A stretch of 64,000 nt of DNA from assembly GCF_001401755.1 (NCBI RefSeq), contig NZ_AVQK01000029.1, positions 1 through 64,000 of the forward strand, read 5' to 3'. Position 1 is the first letter of the stretch. The number at the start of each line of letters is the position of its first letter. Below, piece after piece: positions 18,158 to 27,363 of the stretch. A program made the position numbers and the translations under genes. The notes under the pieces were generated by a model. The model saw nothing but the letters and a program-made list of their open reading frames with translations, was not told where the DNA came from and searched no databases. Source of the stretch: Aquimarina longa SW024 (GTDB lineage: Bacteria; Bacteroidota; Bacteroidia; Flavobacteriales; Flavobacteriaceae).

Positions 18158-18580
18158 TACTAAATTAAAGTTATACAAGTCAAACAATAATAATTCTAGG
18201 TAATTTTATTTTGCTTTATATATAACGATACTTATTTGGTATAGTCTAGCTATGAAATCTTCGCAAAATTCAATGTCTTTTTTACAAATTTTCATACATC
18301 CAATAAAATCTTTGCTATAGTGCTTTTACATTTTTTTGTACATAACAGAAGTTACGTTTTGCACTTTTTAGCTAAATTATGTGTTTTCTGTGAATTATCC
18401 TATTGTCCTTAGCTTCTGTCAAATATTCAGACACTTCTGCAGTAAGAATATTTACTTTTATAAAATTTTAAGCTCATTTATATAACCTTTTTTTAGGTAA
18501 TCAAAAGCTAATTCTCTGTAAGTTGCGGAACATTATATTAGTACTTTGATCAATTTTTTAATTGTAAACAAATAATATCT
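18158..18580. other. Gap with possible decayed coding sequence (minus strand)
   Basis: The minus strand holds short protein-like fragments in different frames, such as 'TYRELAFDYLKKGYINEL' (about 18530-18475) and a Cys-containing 'CMKICKKDIEFCEDFIARL' (about 18300-18240), separated by stops. They suggest an old gene, perhaps Cys-rich, but I cannot name the family. Confidence 0.3.
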
Positions 18581-19606
18581 CTACATACTTTCTCGTACCT
18601 TTGGTTTACCATATTCGGACTTATAAATCTGTATAACAATAAGAAATAGACTGATAAGTAATGGACCAAAAATGAGTCCTATAAAGCCAAATAAAGGGAC
18701 GCCAACTATAACACCTATAAGGGTGATAATGGGATGTACATTATCTAATCTTTTTAAGACATATAATCGGACTAAATTATCGAAGGAGCCAACAACAATA
18801 ATACCATAGATTAAAATTCCCCATGCCTGAAACGTGTGTCCAATAGAATGTGTAATTATAAAAACAGGTAGTATTGCTATAAGAGTACCAATAAAAGGAA
18901 TCATAGATCCAATGGTAACAATTACAAACCAAAAAAATGGATCTTCTATACCAAATATTAAAAAACCTAGTAGAGCGACAACTCCTTGTATAATAGCAAC
19001 TAATGGTATGCCAACGGCATTAGATCTCACCATTTTTTGACTTTCATTACCTATAATTTTTAAATTATCCTGATTGATGGGGATATAGTCAAAAAGAGAT
19101 TCTCTCATTTTTTTTCGATTTGTGAGCATATAATATAGTAAGAAATACATAATCCCTATAGAAATAAATACATTAAACGTACCTCCCGCAAAACTTTGTA
19201 AACTTTCTGCTAACCATGAAGAAATAGCATCTGGATCTATTTGAGAACTGATATCATAACCCAATTGATTTTCCCAAGTATCTAAACGTCCTTTTATTGC
19301 AAGAATAACTTTTGTAGAATTTTCAGTAACATCACCAATTTTATTACCTAACATAAATAAGACTGTTATCACAGGCATTAATATACCTACGAAAGAGCTT
19401 GTCATTAAGGTAATTGCAGCAAGATCTGGATGCCATCCTTTTTGTGTCAATCTTACCATCCATCTGCGTAAAATAACATAAATAGTTATGGCTCCCAATA
19501 TTCCCGAAAGGTACGGTAGAATCTCTCTAAAGATGAGTCCGCCGATTAATAAGATAAGTAGTAGTATAAAGATCTGCCGTATAATATTCGGGGTAATATT
19601 TTTCAT
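18581..19606 (-). CDS. AI-2E family transporter (permease)
   Basis: 341 residues with seven or eight membrane helices and the family's C-terminal block: 'GIEDPFFWFVIVTIGSMIPFIG', 'ILIYGIIVVGSFDNLVRLYVL' and 'HPIITLIGVIVGVPLFGFIGLIFGP'. The family includes TqsA and other putative exporters of small molecules, and Na+/H+ or Li+ antiporters in some lineages, so the substrate cannot be assigned. It lies in the same orientation as the MscS gene at 19840 but 230 bp away, so they are probably separate transcripts in a shared envelope-stress neighbourhood. Confidence 0.88.
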   Translation of the reverse strand: MKNITPNIIRQIFILLLILLIGGLIFREILPYLSGILGAITIYVILRRWMVRLTQKGWHPDLAAITLMTSSFVGILMPVITVLFMLGNKIGDVTENSTKVILAIKGRLDTWENQLGYDISSQIDPDAISSWLAESLQSFAGGTFNVFISIGIMYFLLYYMLTNRKKMRESLFDYIPINQDNLKIIGNESQKMVRSNAVGIPLVAIIQGVVALLGFLIFGIEDPFFWFVIVTIGSMIPFIGTLIAILPVFIITHSIGHTFQAWGILIYGIIVVGSFDNLVRLYVLKRLDNVHPIITLIGVIVGVPLFGFIGLIFGPLLISLFLIVIQIYKSEYGKPKVRESM

Positions 19607-19839
19607 TTTCTTTTAAATTAAGACTTTATTACTAGATGTCGTTTCTTTATCTTCTTTATGAAATAATAGATAATATGATAGTTATCCAATTAATTTTTAT
19701 AAGGCTAGTTAAAGCAACATTATATAGCATTAATATAACACTTATATGAACACTAAGGCTTCTTAGTAAACTCTCCCCGTCAGTGATCAGGATAGTAATA
19801 ATACTCTTCTAATATAATTGGTTAACTTAATCATCTAAA

Positions 19840-20727
19840 TTAGTGTTGTTTTTCTTCCTTCATCATATCAAATTCTTTTGGCAAATCTAGTGTTCGTATT
19901 GGGAAAGGGATATTGATATTATTTTTATCATAAGCTTCTTTCATTAACATCATTGTTTCACTCTTAGCTTTGGCTACTTCTAAAGCAGAAGTAGAATTAA
20001 TCCAAAATCGAAGTTCGTAATTGATAGAACTATCCCCAAATTCTCGCCATAAAAACAACACATCTTTTTTGTTCTCTACTGCTTCAAAATTGGAAGCTAT
20101 GGTTTCTTTTGTGAGTTTTTCTACAAATCTTAAATCTGATTCATATCCTACACCACATTCTAATATCACACGTGATTGAGCCGTGGTAGAGTAATTCTTT
20201 ATAGGGTTTTCTACCACTAGTTTATTAGGTATGTATACTAAGTTGTTATCTACTTGTTTAATGGTTACTGCACGTAGATCAATATCAATAACTTCACCCT
20301 CATAATCATTAGTTTCTATCCAATCTCCAAATTTTAAGTGCTTAATATAGGATAAAATAATACCAGAATAAGTATTGGCTAATGCGCCTTGTAATGCCAG
20401 ACCTACAGCAAGACCTGCGACTCCTGCACCAGCAAGAATGGTGTTTAGAGCTTTATCAAGATTTAGAATTCCCAAAATCATAAATAACCCAAAAATCACT
20501 ACCGCTATAGAAATTATTTTGGATATTAAGTTTTTCATTGATCGTTGTAAACGACTTTTGTTAAGTATTTTTCGAGCTAATTTACTAATGTATTTTGAAG
20601 CAATAAGAGCTATTATGAATACAAAAATAGCAATTAAGATGTTAGGTAAATTCACTACGATAGAGTTTAGCCAAAACTCTAGCTTTTCGTACATTTTATT
20701 CCAAGCATTAATTAGTTTATCATTCAT
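19840..20727 (-). CDS. Small-conductance mechanosensitive channel (MscS family), paralogue 1
   Basis: 295 residues. Helices TM1-TM2 (about 20-45 and 68-92) are followed by the pore helix TM3 with alternating Gly/Ala 'AGAGVAGLAVGLALQGALANTYSG'. Next comes the beta domain 'FGDWIETNDYEGEVIDIDLRAV' and 'NNLVYIPNKLVVENPIKNYS', and an alpha/beta C-terminal domain ending 'INIPFPIRTLDLP'. The channel releases solutes on hypoosmotic shock. It is distinct from the paralogue at 43213 and from the remnant at 26231. Confidence 0.9.
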   Translation of the reverse strand: MNDKLINAWNKMYEKLEFWLNSIVVNLPNILIAIFVFIIALIASKYISKLARKILNKSRLQRSMKNLISKIISIAVVIFGLFMILGILNLDKALNTILAGAGVAGLAVGLALQGALANTYSGIILSYIKHLKFGDWIETNDYEGEVIDIDLRAVTIKQVDNNLVYIPNKLVVENPIKNYSTTAQSRVILECGVGYESDLRFVEKLTKETIASNFEAVENKKDVLFLWREFGDSSINYELRFWINSTSALEVAKAKSETMMLMKEAYDKNNINIPFPIRTLDLPKEFDMMKEEKQH

Positions 20728-20824
20728 TTTTTTGATTTTTAATTGTAGGTTACGGAAATCTGCTTATTTGTAAAAAGTATAATGAATATGGATGTCTATA
20801 ATAATATAAGTGTTAAAATGAAAC

Positions 20825-20850
20825 GACCTCTTAAATATTCCTAAGAGGTC
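20825..20850 (-). terminator. Hairpin terminator
   Basis: A 9-bp stem (gacctctta / taagaggtc) with an 8-nt loop, 40 bp after the stop of the minus-strand lipoprotein gene at 20890 and upstream of the MscS gene. Confidence 0.6.
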
Positions 20851-20889
20851 ATCTCGAAAACTAACCATATCTATCTGGAATTAGATATA

Positions 20890-21465
20890 CTATTTAGTGA
20901 AAATTACTTTAGAATTTTTCAATTTTGATTTAAAAGAATTGATGTTTTTTACATACTTATATTGATCGTTGAATACACGATCTGGTTTTTCACCTATAAT
21001 AATATGCTTTACGTTAAGGTCAGGTGCATTAAGAATTACACGATCTGATACTCTTAATTTTTTATCACTTAGGTCTTGATCTAATTCTTTTAATTCAGAA
21101 ATAACATATAGTTTATCGTTAGACGCAATAATCTCTTTTATCTCAATAGAGTGTTCTTTTCCTGTAACCTCTGCCTCTACATTTAGTGTCAATTCTTCTT
21201 TCTCTCCAGAATTTGGCATATCAACATCAATAAAAGGTACTTCTACTTCTTCTTCTTCCATCACGATAACTACTTTAGGAATAGTAACTTTTCTGGTTTT
21301 AGTACCAACATTTACATCAGCCCAATCGATATCAAAGGTTGGTATCTGACCAGCTTTTGTATTAACGTCTACATCTACATCAGGTAGTTTTGCTTCTTTT
21401 TTTTGTTGTATATCACAACTACTAACTAACAGGATAATTATTATTAATCCTATAAAATTTTTCAT
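20890..21465 (-). CDS. Acidic lipoprotein of unknown function
   Basis: 191 residues. The lipobox is 'ILLVSSCDIQQ' (Cys17). The mature protein has Asp/Val-rich beta-like repeats: 'LPDVDVDVNTKAGQIP', 'FDIDWADVNVGTKTRKV', 'VPFIDVDMP'. A C-terminal domain, 'IKEIIASNDKLYVISELKEL', has alternating strands and ends in a basic tail. I do not recognise a family. It is likely membrane-anchored. It lies 160 bp upstream of the MscS gene on the same strand with a terminator between, so it has its own transcript. Confidence 0.65.
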   Translation of the reverse strand: MKNFIGLIIIILLVSSCDIQQKKEAKLPDVDVDVNTKAGQIPTFDIDWADVNVGTKTRKVTIPKVVIVMEEEEVEVPFIDVDMPNSGEKEELTLNVEAEVTGKEHSIEIKEIIASNDKLYVISELKELDQDLSDKKLRVSDRVILNAPDLNVKHIIIGEKPDRVFNDQYKYVKNINSFKSKLKNSKVIFTK

Positions 21466-21934
21466 AATAAAAAGTTTTTGATTTAAGATTATTAAGGGTT
21501 ACTCACCAAATTTTAAAATATTACATTTGCTCTAATGATATATTTCTTATGTTTTTTCAGGCTCTAGTAGCAACCCTTATGTTTTACATTTCAAAACTAA
21601 GACTGATATTTTGATAAATTGTGCGCATATACAATTTTAATTAACTGTTTTGATAGTTATGGAAGATTAGTCTTGTAAGTATACTAAATAGCGATTGTAA
21701 ACTTAGATTAAAGATTAATTTCTAAAATTGAATTTTTATTAGCAGATTCTAAAAATATGGTGTTGTAAGTTTTTTTAATCTGATTTTTATACCCTAAATA
21801 CATTGTAGATTTATTGTCTTTTAAACACACATACTACATAAATAAACCAGGTAGAATAGCTTATGTCATAAATACAATAAAAATCAAGTATTAATAAAAT
21901 ATCTCCTATTAGTTAATCATAATATTATTTACTA
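21466..21934. other. Gap with no feature recognised
   Basis: AT-rich sequence between the acidic lipoprotein promoter region and the DUF2652 remnant. No frame, repeat or hairpin stands out. Confidence 0.4.
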
Positions 21935-22440
21935 CTAGTTTAATATCTACTCCAGACATTAGTGGTTTTACGAAAATTATGAGTTCAACCAATATCGAGT
22001 TAAGTTCTGAAATTGTACCATCACTACTTGATAAAGTGATTTATGCTAATAAATTAAGCTTTAAAGTTTAAGAAATCAAAGGAGATGCTATTCTATTTTA
22101 CAGAAACAGAATAAATACACTAAAGATAGTAATACAATTCCCAAAATTCTTGGTATCAAAATAGTTTTGGATTATGAGGAAAGAGATTAGTGCAGTACCA
22201 ATTAGGTAAAATATAAAACTTATGGGAGAAGATATTATTATTGTACGTAGACTATTAAAGAACAAAATCTTAATAGAAGAGTATATTGTATTTTCTGAAG
22301 AGTTACTTTCTCAATATATAAAGATAGGACTATTGAACGTAATTTTGATTGGTAGGAGCTTCAAGAGCTCGAGACGAAATATAAATACAAATAGGAAAGG
22401 TAACTATAGTCATATTAATTTAAAGCCTTTGGTTGACTAG
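21935..22440 (+). pseudogene. DUF2652 (cyclase-like fold) family pseudogene
   Basis: Two separated pieces match one family. At about 21946-22116 the reading is 'PDISGFTKIMSSTNIELSSE', 'LLDKVIYANKLSFKV', an in-frame TAA, then 'EIKGDAILFYRNR'. At 22222-22440 it is 'GEDIIIVRRLLKNKILIEEYI', then after a frame change 'YSHINLKPLVD'. In intact DUF2652 proteins the order is an N-terminal 'IPDISGFTxF', a central 'EIEGDAxFFY', then 'GEDVIxxHRLLKN' and a C-terminal 'LxPL' end. The stop, the missing middle and the frame changes show it is dead. The 22222 segment could be taken for a small gene but is not. Confidence 0.7.
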
Positions 22441-22607
22441 TGATTCTTTTATTAAAATTTTAAAATACTGTATCTTTTCTTCTATAGATATGATGTTTTT
22501 CATTACGTAGAGTTTTTAAAAATTTAGTTTTTTTAATGATATTTATTTCTTTTACAATAGAGTTAAGATAAATAGTATATGAGCAAAAGATGCTGTTTTA
22601 CTCAAAG

Positions 22608-22615
22608 TATCTTTG
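22608..22615 (+). promoter_or_regulatory. Candidate -7 element of dps (TATCTTTG)
   Basis: An exact TAnnTTTG match 72 bp upstream of the first dps gene. The -33 TTG is not perfect (CTG at about the right spacing). Confidence 0.4.
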
Positions 22616-22686
22616 TGTTAAACAAAAAAGGATAGTGATTTCCTATTTGTGATATCAGTAAATTATTAATCTTAAAAAAAGTACAA

Positions 22687-23193
22687 ATGAATTATTTGAA
22701 TATGAATGAGAAAAAGCTTTTACCTGTAGTATTAGAGCTAAACATTTTGTTAGCTGACTACAATTTATATTATCAAAAACTGAGAGGTTTTCATTGGAAT
22801 ATCTTAGGGAAAAATTTTTTTGATCTTCATGTGAAATTTGAAGAATTGTATAATGATGCAAAAGTAAAAATAGATGAAATAGCAGAGCGTGTTTTAACAT
22901 TACAACATCATCCTGTGAGCCAGTTTAAAGAATATATCAAAATGGCTACAGTAGAGGAAATTACACCATTAATGGAAGATACCGAAATGGTAGAAGAGCT
23001 TCTAGGAGATCATAAGAAGTTGTTAACCCAAATGCGTTTAATATTAAAGCATGCGGATGAGGCTGAAGATGAAGGAACAATTGATCTGATTGGAGCTTAT
23101 ATTAGAGAGTTAGAAAAATCAAGTTGGATGTTAAATGCTTGGTCAAAGAATACTTCGGATCATTTAGATACCAGTATGATAAAAGAAGCATAA
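22687..23193 (+). CDS. dps: Dps-family DNA-binding ferritin-like protein 1
   Basis: 168 residues. The ferroxidase ligands have canonical spacing: His36 (GFHWN), His48, Asp63 and Glu67 (DEIAERV). Dps dodecamers oxidise and store iron using peroxide and protect DNA in stationary phase. The N-terminal tail is short. The ATG at 22702 is an alternative start. The secreted protein gene follows 41 bp later. A second Dps is at 26863, part of the duplicated block. Confidence 0.93.
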   Translation: MNYLNMNEKKLLPVVLELNILLADYNLYYQKLRGFHWNILGKNFFDLHVKFEELYNDAKVKIDEIAERVLTLQHHPVSQFKEYIKMATVEEITPLMEDTEMVEELLGDHKKLLTQMRLILKHADEAEDEGTIDLIGAYIRELEKSSWMLNAWSKNTSDHLDTSMIKEA

Positions 23194-23234
23194 TTAAAGA
23201 AAAAAAATAATAACCATTTAAAAATACTTTAAAA

Positions 23235-23702
23235 ATGAAAACATTAAAATTAATAGTTACACTACTAATTATATTTACACTAACAAGTACAGTTGCTCAG
23301 AGTAACAAAGAAATTATAAAAACAAAAGTTACCAAAACATACGAGTTCAAAAATAACGGTAAAAAGATACCTTACAGGATTACTATATATAAAACAGCTA
23401 AGTCAAAAGTGATTTTAGAAAAAGCTGACAAAGGAAAACTAAACCAGAGTAGAAAAATTTCTCCTCAACAAGTGACAAAATTGATTTATGTAGATAATGA
23501 TATGTATAGCGATTATGATAAATATATTGTGCTACGATATACCAAAGATGCTAATGATAGTTTTGAATTGAAGCCCACAGAAAGAGGGTTTAAAGTAATA
23601 GTTGATAAGAAAAATGTAGAATATATTTTTGGAGAAGGTGTATATTTTGTAAACAATGAAGATAAAGATTTCTTTTTTATAGATGAATTTGATTCGATTT
23701 AA
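23235..23702 (+). CDS. Exported protein of unknown function
   Basis: 155 residues with a signal peptide (MKTLKLIVTLLIIFTLTSTVAQ) and a basic, beta-rich mature domain: 'TYEFKNNGKKIPYRITIYKT', 'VTKLIYVDNDMYSDYDKYIV', 'FGEGVYFVNNEDKDFFFIDE'. The family is not recognised. It is 41 bp after dps on the same strand and followed by a strong terminator, so it is probably in the dps transcript. Confidence 0.65.
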   Translation: MKTLKLIVTLLIIFTLTSTVAQSNKEIIKTKVTKTYEFKNNGKKIPYRITIYKTAKSKVILEKADKGKLNQSRKISPQQVTKLIYVDNDMYSDYDKYIVLRYTKDANDSFELKPTERGFKVIVDKKNVEYIFGEGVYFVNNEDKDFFFIDEFDSI

Positions 23703-23721
23703 AAGATTCAATTTTAAAAAA

Positions 23722-23769
23722 AAATAAATTCAAAAAACTCGCTTTAAAGGGAGTTTTTTGAATTTATTT
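23722..23769 (+). terminator. Terminator of the dps-exported protein unit
   Basis: A 19-bp perfect stem (aaataaattcaaaaaactc and its complement) with a 10-nt loop. Confidence 0.8.
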
Positions 23770-23883
23770 TTTATGTATCTTAACATAATTTTTAAAAGAT
23801 CTAATAGATAGAAAATATTCTATTTTCATTTTTTTAAGTCCAAATTAAAACATAATTAATCAAAGTTATAAATTACTTATATA

Positions 23884-24948
23884 ATGTACGTTAAGCCAAC
23901 AAATGCTATAGAGATTAATATTACTGCTAAAGATACGGAAGGAACTGTTAGACAGATCCAAGAGATTATTGGCGGAAAGATAGAAGAACGATGGGGAGAA
24001 TATACACTTACAGTTAATAATCTTAATGCACATGGTTCCATTCGGTTTATTACATTTGACTGGGGAGTAAATTTATTGGAATACGATATTATATTCCATA
24101 AAGAGTTTGTTTTGATTATGGATGCTTCAGAATATAATCCTATTCATTTTGCTTATTGCCTTACAGGTTTCTGTGGGCATCGATTTGGGTATCAAAAAGA
24201 GATACATACTTTAGAACAGTTTCAGTCTGTGATTATTACAAGTCGTGATGGAGGTTATAACTATGGGTATTTTCCAAAGGAAGAGAAATTAGAAATTAAC
24301 GTGATACAAATTGCAAGAAAAAAGTATTTGAAGAAGAGGCTCAATAATGTATCGCAACTTAATGAAAAATTATACAGGGTCTTTATGGATGAAGATCACG
24401 AAAACGCCTTTGCTTATTTTGGTACGTTTAATTTAAAATTAGCGGATCAAATAGGAGCTTTGCGTAAAGTAAAGCAAAAAGGAATGATTCGTATATTGAA
24501 AATAGAGGGTATGATTTATCAAATATTATCAATTCATATTCAACAACATGATCGTGCGATCAAAGAAGAAGTACTACCTACTACACTTTTGAAAAAAGAA
24601 CTAAAACTAGTTAGAAGTTTAGCTAAAAAAATTATTAAGGATGTTGCTAAAGATTATTCTTTAGCACAGCTATCAGAAGAAATAGGATTGCCACAGGCAA
24701 AGCTTCAGGAAGGATTTAAGCTATTATATACTAGAACAGTTACAGAGTATATTCGCCATGTGAGACTTGAAGCATCTAGAGACATGATAAGGACTACTGA
24801 TATGAATATCTCAGAAATTGTATACTCAATAGGGTTTAGTAGTAGAAGTTATTTCTCGAAAATTTTTAAAGAAAAATATGGTATTAGCCCTAATGATTTC
24901 AAAAGCAGAACCGAATTACCGGTGGTGGAAGCTGTAGGCGTATCATAA
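23884..24948 (+). CDS. AraC-family transcriptional regulator, paralogue 4
   Basis: 354 residues. The N-terminal region matches paralogue 2 in pattern ('GSIRFITFDWGVNLLEYDIIF', 'YFGTFNLKLADQIGALR'). The C-terminal helix-turn-helix pair is 'LSEEIGLPQAKLQEGFKLLY' and 'NISEIVYSIGFSSRSYFSKIFKEKYGISPNDF'. The gene is convergent with the DUF6327-like/holin-like/YtxH operon 8 bp away, and the stops nearly touch. Confidence 0.88.
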   Translation: MYVKPTNAIEINITAKDTEGTVRQIQEIIGGKIEERWGEYTLTVNNLNAHGSIRFITFDWGVNLLEYDIIFHKEFVLIMDASEYNPIHFAYCLTGFCGHRFGYQKEIHTLEQFQSVIITSRDGGYNYGYFPKEEKLEINVIQIARKKYLKKRLNNVSQLNEKLYRVFMDEDHENAFAYFGTFNLKLADQIGALRKVKQKGMIRILKIEGMIYQILSIHIQQHDRAIKEEVLPTTLLKKELKLVRSLAKKIIKDVAKDYSLAQLSEEIGLPQAKLQEGFKLLYTRTVTEYIRHVRLEASRDMIRTTDMNISEIVYSIGFSSRSYFSKIFKEKYGISPNDFKSRTELPVVEAVGVS

Positions 24949-24956
24949 TATTATTA

Positions 24957-25160
24957 CTATTTGAATAGTTTTTTAATCATATAGAATATTCCATATTTCT
25001 TAATAGCACTTAGAGTTATAGAAACCCATTGATATGGTTGAAGCTCTTTTTTAAACTCAGATTTTAGTAGCTTCATTTCTTCTAGGCATATTTGTCGTTG
25101 CAGGCTGAGCTTATGAAGATCTTTTTCTATTTCCTTAAAGGAGGTATATGTTTTTCCCAT
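24957..25160 (-). CDS. DUF6327-like small protein
   Basis: 67 residues from the ATG at 25160 (MGKTYTSFKEIEKDLHKLS...). An upstream frame to 25211 overlaps the preceding gene and lacks a good start. The basic helix with 'IEKDLHKLSLQRQI' resembles the DUF6327-like proteins that follow YtxH and holin-like genes in flavobacteria. It is the last gene of the YtxH/holin-like operon, 4 bp after its neighbour. Function unknown. Confidence 0.6.
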   Translation of the reverse strand: MGKTYTSFKEIEKDLHKLSLQRQICLEEMKLLKSEFKKELQPYQWVSITLSAIKKYGIFYMIKKLFK

Positions 25161-25164
25161 AATA

Positions 25165-25512
25165 TCAATTAAAAAATTCTTGAGACATTTTATTGATAAT
25201 ACTTTTGTCAATTTTTTTACGAATTAAATAAACTATTCCAGTAAATAGAAAAATAGTTAAGGCCAATAGTAAACAAGCTAGTGCAGTGTTGCCAATAAGC
25301 TGTCCTAGCCAAATTGCTCCTGATACAGTTAAAAATATTAATCCTAAGAAAAGCAAGCCCCCAATAATAGCTAGCTTGCTAAAAAAAGAAAAAAATCTTG
25401 TTAATTGTTGGAAAATTTTGAGTTTGTAGTATTCTTTAGAAACTTTTATATAAGTTTCTCCAGAATCAAACGCTTTACTGGACGTTTCATTTATTGCATT
25501 GATCACACCCAT
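25165..25512 (-). CDS. Small membrane protein, holin-like / competence-associated family
   Basis: 115 residues. An N-terminal amphipathic helix (about 1-40) is followed by two membrane helices: 'FSKLAIIGGLLFLGLIFLTVSGA' and 'IGNTALACLLLALTIFLFTGIVYLI'. It ends in a basic tail 'RKKIDKSIINKM'. Its stop is followed by the DUF6327-like gene, and its start codon shares a base with the YtxH stop. Related proteins are loosely called phage holin or competence proteins, but a role in the envelope-stress operon is more likely. A truncated copy with a G insertion is at 44416. Confidence 0.7.
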   Translation of the reverse strand: MGVINAINETSSKAFDSGETYIKVSKEYYKLKIFQQLTRFFSFFSKLAIIGGLLFLGLIFLTVSGAIWLGQLIGNTALACLLLALTIFLFTGIVYLIRKKIDKSIINKMSQEFFN

Positions 25513-25841
25513 TATGATTTCTGTAATTTTTTATTTTTAATCTTTAGTTCACTTAATTTCTTTTCGAGAGAAGTTATTACATCATCTGCTTTATAACTCG
25601 CATCAGAAATTAAGGATTCAATCTTAGTATCTAGTGTCTCTTTTTGAGTAGATAAAGTATTCGTTATTTGATGTTGTAAGCTAGAAGCTTCTCGTTCTAA
25701 ATGATTTTTTGTTGCTTGTGTTTCTTTGGCTATTTTTCTTCTTGTATTTGCACCCTTATCTGGAGCAAATAAAATACCTAAAGTAGCCCCAATTGCAGTT
25801 CCTGCTATAATTCCTAGAAAAGTGTTGTTATTATTATTCAT
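25512..25841 (-). CDS. YtxH-domain stress protein
   Basis: 109 residues. The N-terminal membrane anchor has 'FLGIIAGTAIGATLGILFAPDKG' (the YtxH Gly-zipper followed by 'APDKG'), then a helical, Ser/Lys-rich coiled-coil-like domain ending 'ELKIKNKKLQKS'. It is first in the three-gene operon with the holin-like gene (its stop overlaps that gene's start by one base). The domain is typical of general-stress proteins. A fragment of the same gene lies at 44266. Confidence 0.85.
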   Translation of the reverse strand: MNNNNNTFLGIIAGTAIGATLGILFAPDKGANTRRKIAKETQATKNHLEREASSLQHQITNTLSTQKETLDTKIESLISDASYKADDVITSLEKKLSELKIKNKKLQKS

Positions 25842-26106
25842 TGTTATTGTTTTTGAATTTGTAAATTATTTACTACAAAATTCTTAAAAAATAACAGTAA
25901 ACTTTAACTCAAACAATATGGATGTTAACGGAAATGATTTCTAGTAAACGAATTGACAATTATATTAAAAGCATTTATACTATTATCATCTCTGGTATAT
26001 TTTTGATGAGCTATCAAAATTTATAAATCACGACCAATATAATAACAACAATCCTCCTTTTTACGAAGGGAATTGTTAAAGACACACATCTTTATCTTAA
26101 CTCTAA

Positions 26107-26230
26107 TAAAGTATTCTTAGAATAAAAGAAACCATCATTGCAGAGCCATACTAAGCTTTTTGAAAAATTGATCACTGTATTGGTGGATCTACAAAAATAT
26201 GAGGATGTAGATAAGAATTGAACTGATCTG
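26107..26230. repeat. Upstream segment shared with 44155-44276 (inverted)
   Basis: The YtxH-proximal sequence containing 'gagccatactaagctttttg' is present in reverse complement near 44217-44244. It is part of the larger inverted duplication. The ATAAAGTATTC at 26106-26116 is the 11-bp repeat used in the deletion at the other copy. Confidence 0.75.
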
Positions 26231-26314
26231 ATTTCTGCCATTGTCATTCTTTTTGTAGGAGTATGGGTAATTAATATTATAAGTCGAATGCTTCGAAAAT
26301 TCTTTCAAAAAAAG
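26231..26314 (+). pseudogene. MscS fragment (copy A of the duplicated block)
   Basis: 'ISAIVILFVGVWVINIIS' then 'RMLRKFFQKK' reproduces residues about 25-53 of the intact paralogue at 43213 ('ISAIVILFVGIWVINIIS'), but the TM3/pore and everything after it is missing. The frame joins directly to a CorA fragment. It reads on the plus strand, whereas the intact copy is on the minus strand, as expected for an inverted copy. Confidence 0.85.
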
Positions 26315-26490
26315 AATCCATATTTATCTTCCTAACTTTTATTGCAGGAATATATGGAATGGACTTTGAATATATACCTGAACTCAAATACAAATACGGA
26401 TATCATGTTCTACAGAGTATTATGATTTTGATTGGACTATTAATCTTTTTCAGAAAAAAGAAATGGTTACAAATCTATATAATTAACTAA
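26315..26490 (+). pseudogene. CorA C-terminal fragment (copy A of the duplicated block)
   Basis: The reading 'FIAGIYGMDFEYIPELKYKYG' then 'FFRKKKWL' matches the intact CorA at 41661 almost word for word ('FIAGIYGMNFEYMPEL'). The GMN signature is GMD here, an in-frame deletion has removed three bases of TM2 sequence (ILIG for ILIFIG), and the stop after KKKWL is mutated to CAA, extending the frame to 26490. Only the end of TM1 and TM2 remain. The following non-coding sequence (to about 26570) matches the downstream side of the intact CorA. Confidence 0.88.
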
Positions 26491-26862
26491 TAAACAACAT
26501 AATAACTCCTTATCAATATCAATGTATTCTTTTTAAAATTGTATTTGAGGCATAATAGAGATCAAATGCGTTAATGTAACTCATAAAGTTTTGTTTCCTT
26601 TACAATATGTTAATTAGATCACTAATTATTTTAAAACATTCCTGATTAGGAAACTAAAATTTAGATATAAAAAACTAAACATAGTAATCATGATGAAGAT
26701 ATCCTTAATCGCATCATCTTTACACTACAAAATTGTTAGGTGTTTTCAATATAATTACTTGTTTTTAAATGAGTTAATTCTTTATTAAAAACTATCTAAA
26801 AATAAAACATTTTTTTTCTTAAGATCAAAAATAAATAATACTAACTTTTAAATAAAAATAAA
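26491..26862. other. Intergenic region partly shared with 42755-42920
   Basis: Blocks of near identity with the region between CorA and the Dps remnant at 42.8 kb are interrupted by a stretch of about 145 bp present only here. It presumably includes the promoter of the intact Dps gene. No extra gene is seen. Confidence 0.6.
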
Positions 26863-27363
26863 ATGGAAGAAATTATCAAAACTCAAAAAGCTTATAAAAA
26901 ATTAGGTTTTACTTATCTAGAAACTGCTGAAATCGTAACGACTCTGAATCAACTTTTATCAAACTATATAGTACACTACCATAAGCTAAGAAGTTTTCAT
27001 TGGAATGTTGAGGGGGGAGATTTTTTTGAACTACATGAACAGTTTGAGATTGAATATAATGAAGTAAAATCCCAAACAGATATCATTGCAGAGCGTATAC
27101 GTATTTTTGGGCTAAAACCTAAACACACGTTAAAAGAGCATCTAGAATTATCCCAAATTGAAGAAGTAGAAAGAGAGCTAACACCAATAGCAATGGTAAA
27201 AGAAGTTCTAAAAGATTTTCATATAATACACAACACATTACTCGATGCTATAAATACTGCTTTGGAAGCAGGCGACTCTGCAACAGAAGAAATAGTAACA
27301 CAGTTAATGAGACGTTTAGAAAAAAGGCATTGGATGTTTACTACTTGGTCTAAGCCATCATAG
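26863..27363 (+). CDS. Dps-family protein 2
   Basis: 166 residues with the Dps ferroxidase set His46, His58, Asp73 and Glu77 (compare 36/48/63/67 in Dps 1). The N-terminal tail is longer and Lys-rich. It is the surviving Dps of the duplicated block: the other copy (42922) keeps only its first 39 codons. The role is iron detoxification and DNA protection, as for Dps 1. Two paralogues may differ in expression. Confidence 0.92.
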   Translation: MEEIIKTQKAYKKLGFTYLETAEIVTTLNQLLSNYIVHYHKLRSFHWNVEGGDFFELHEQFEIEYNEVKSQTDIIAERIRIFGLKPKHTLKEHLELSQIEEVERELTPIAMVKEVLKDFHIIHNTLLDAINTALEAGDSATEEIVTQLMRRLEKRHWMFTTWSKPS

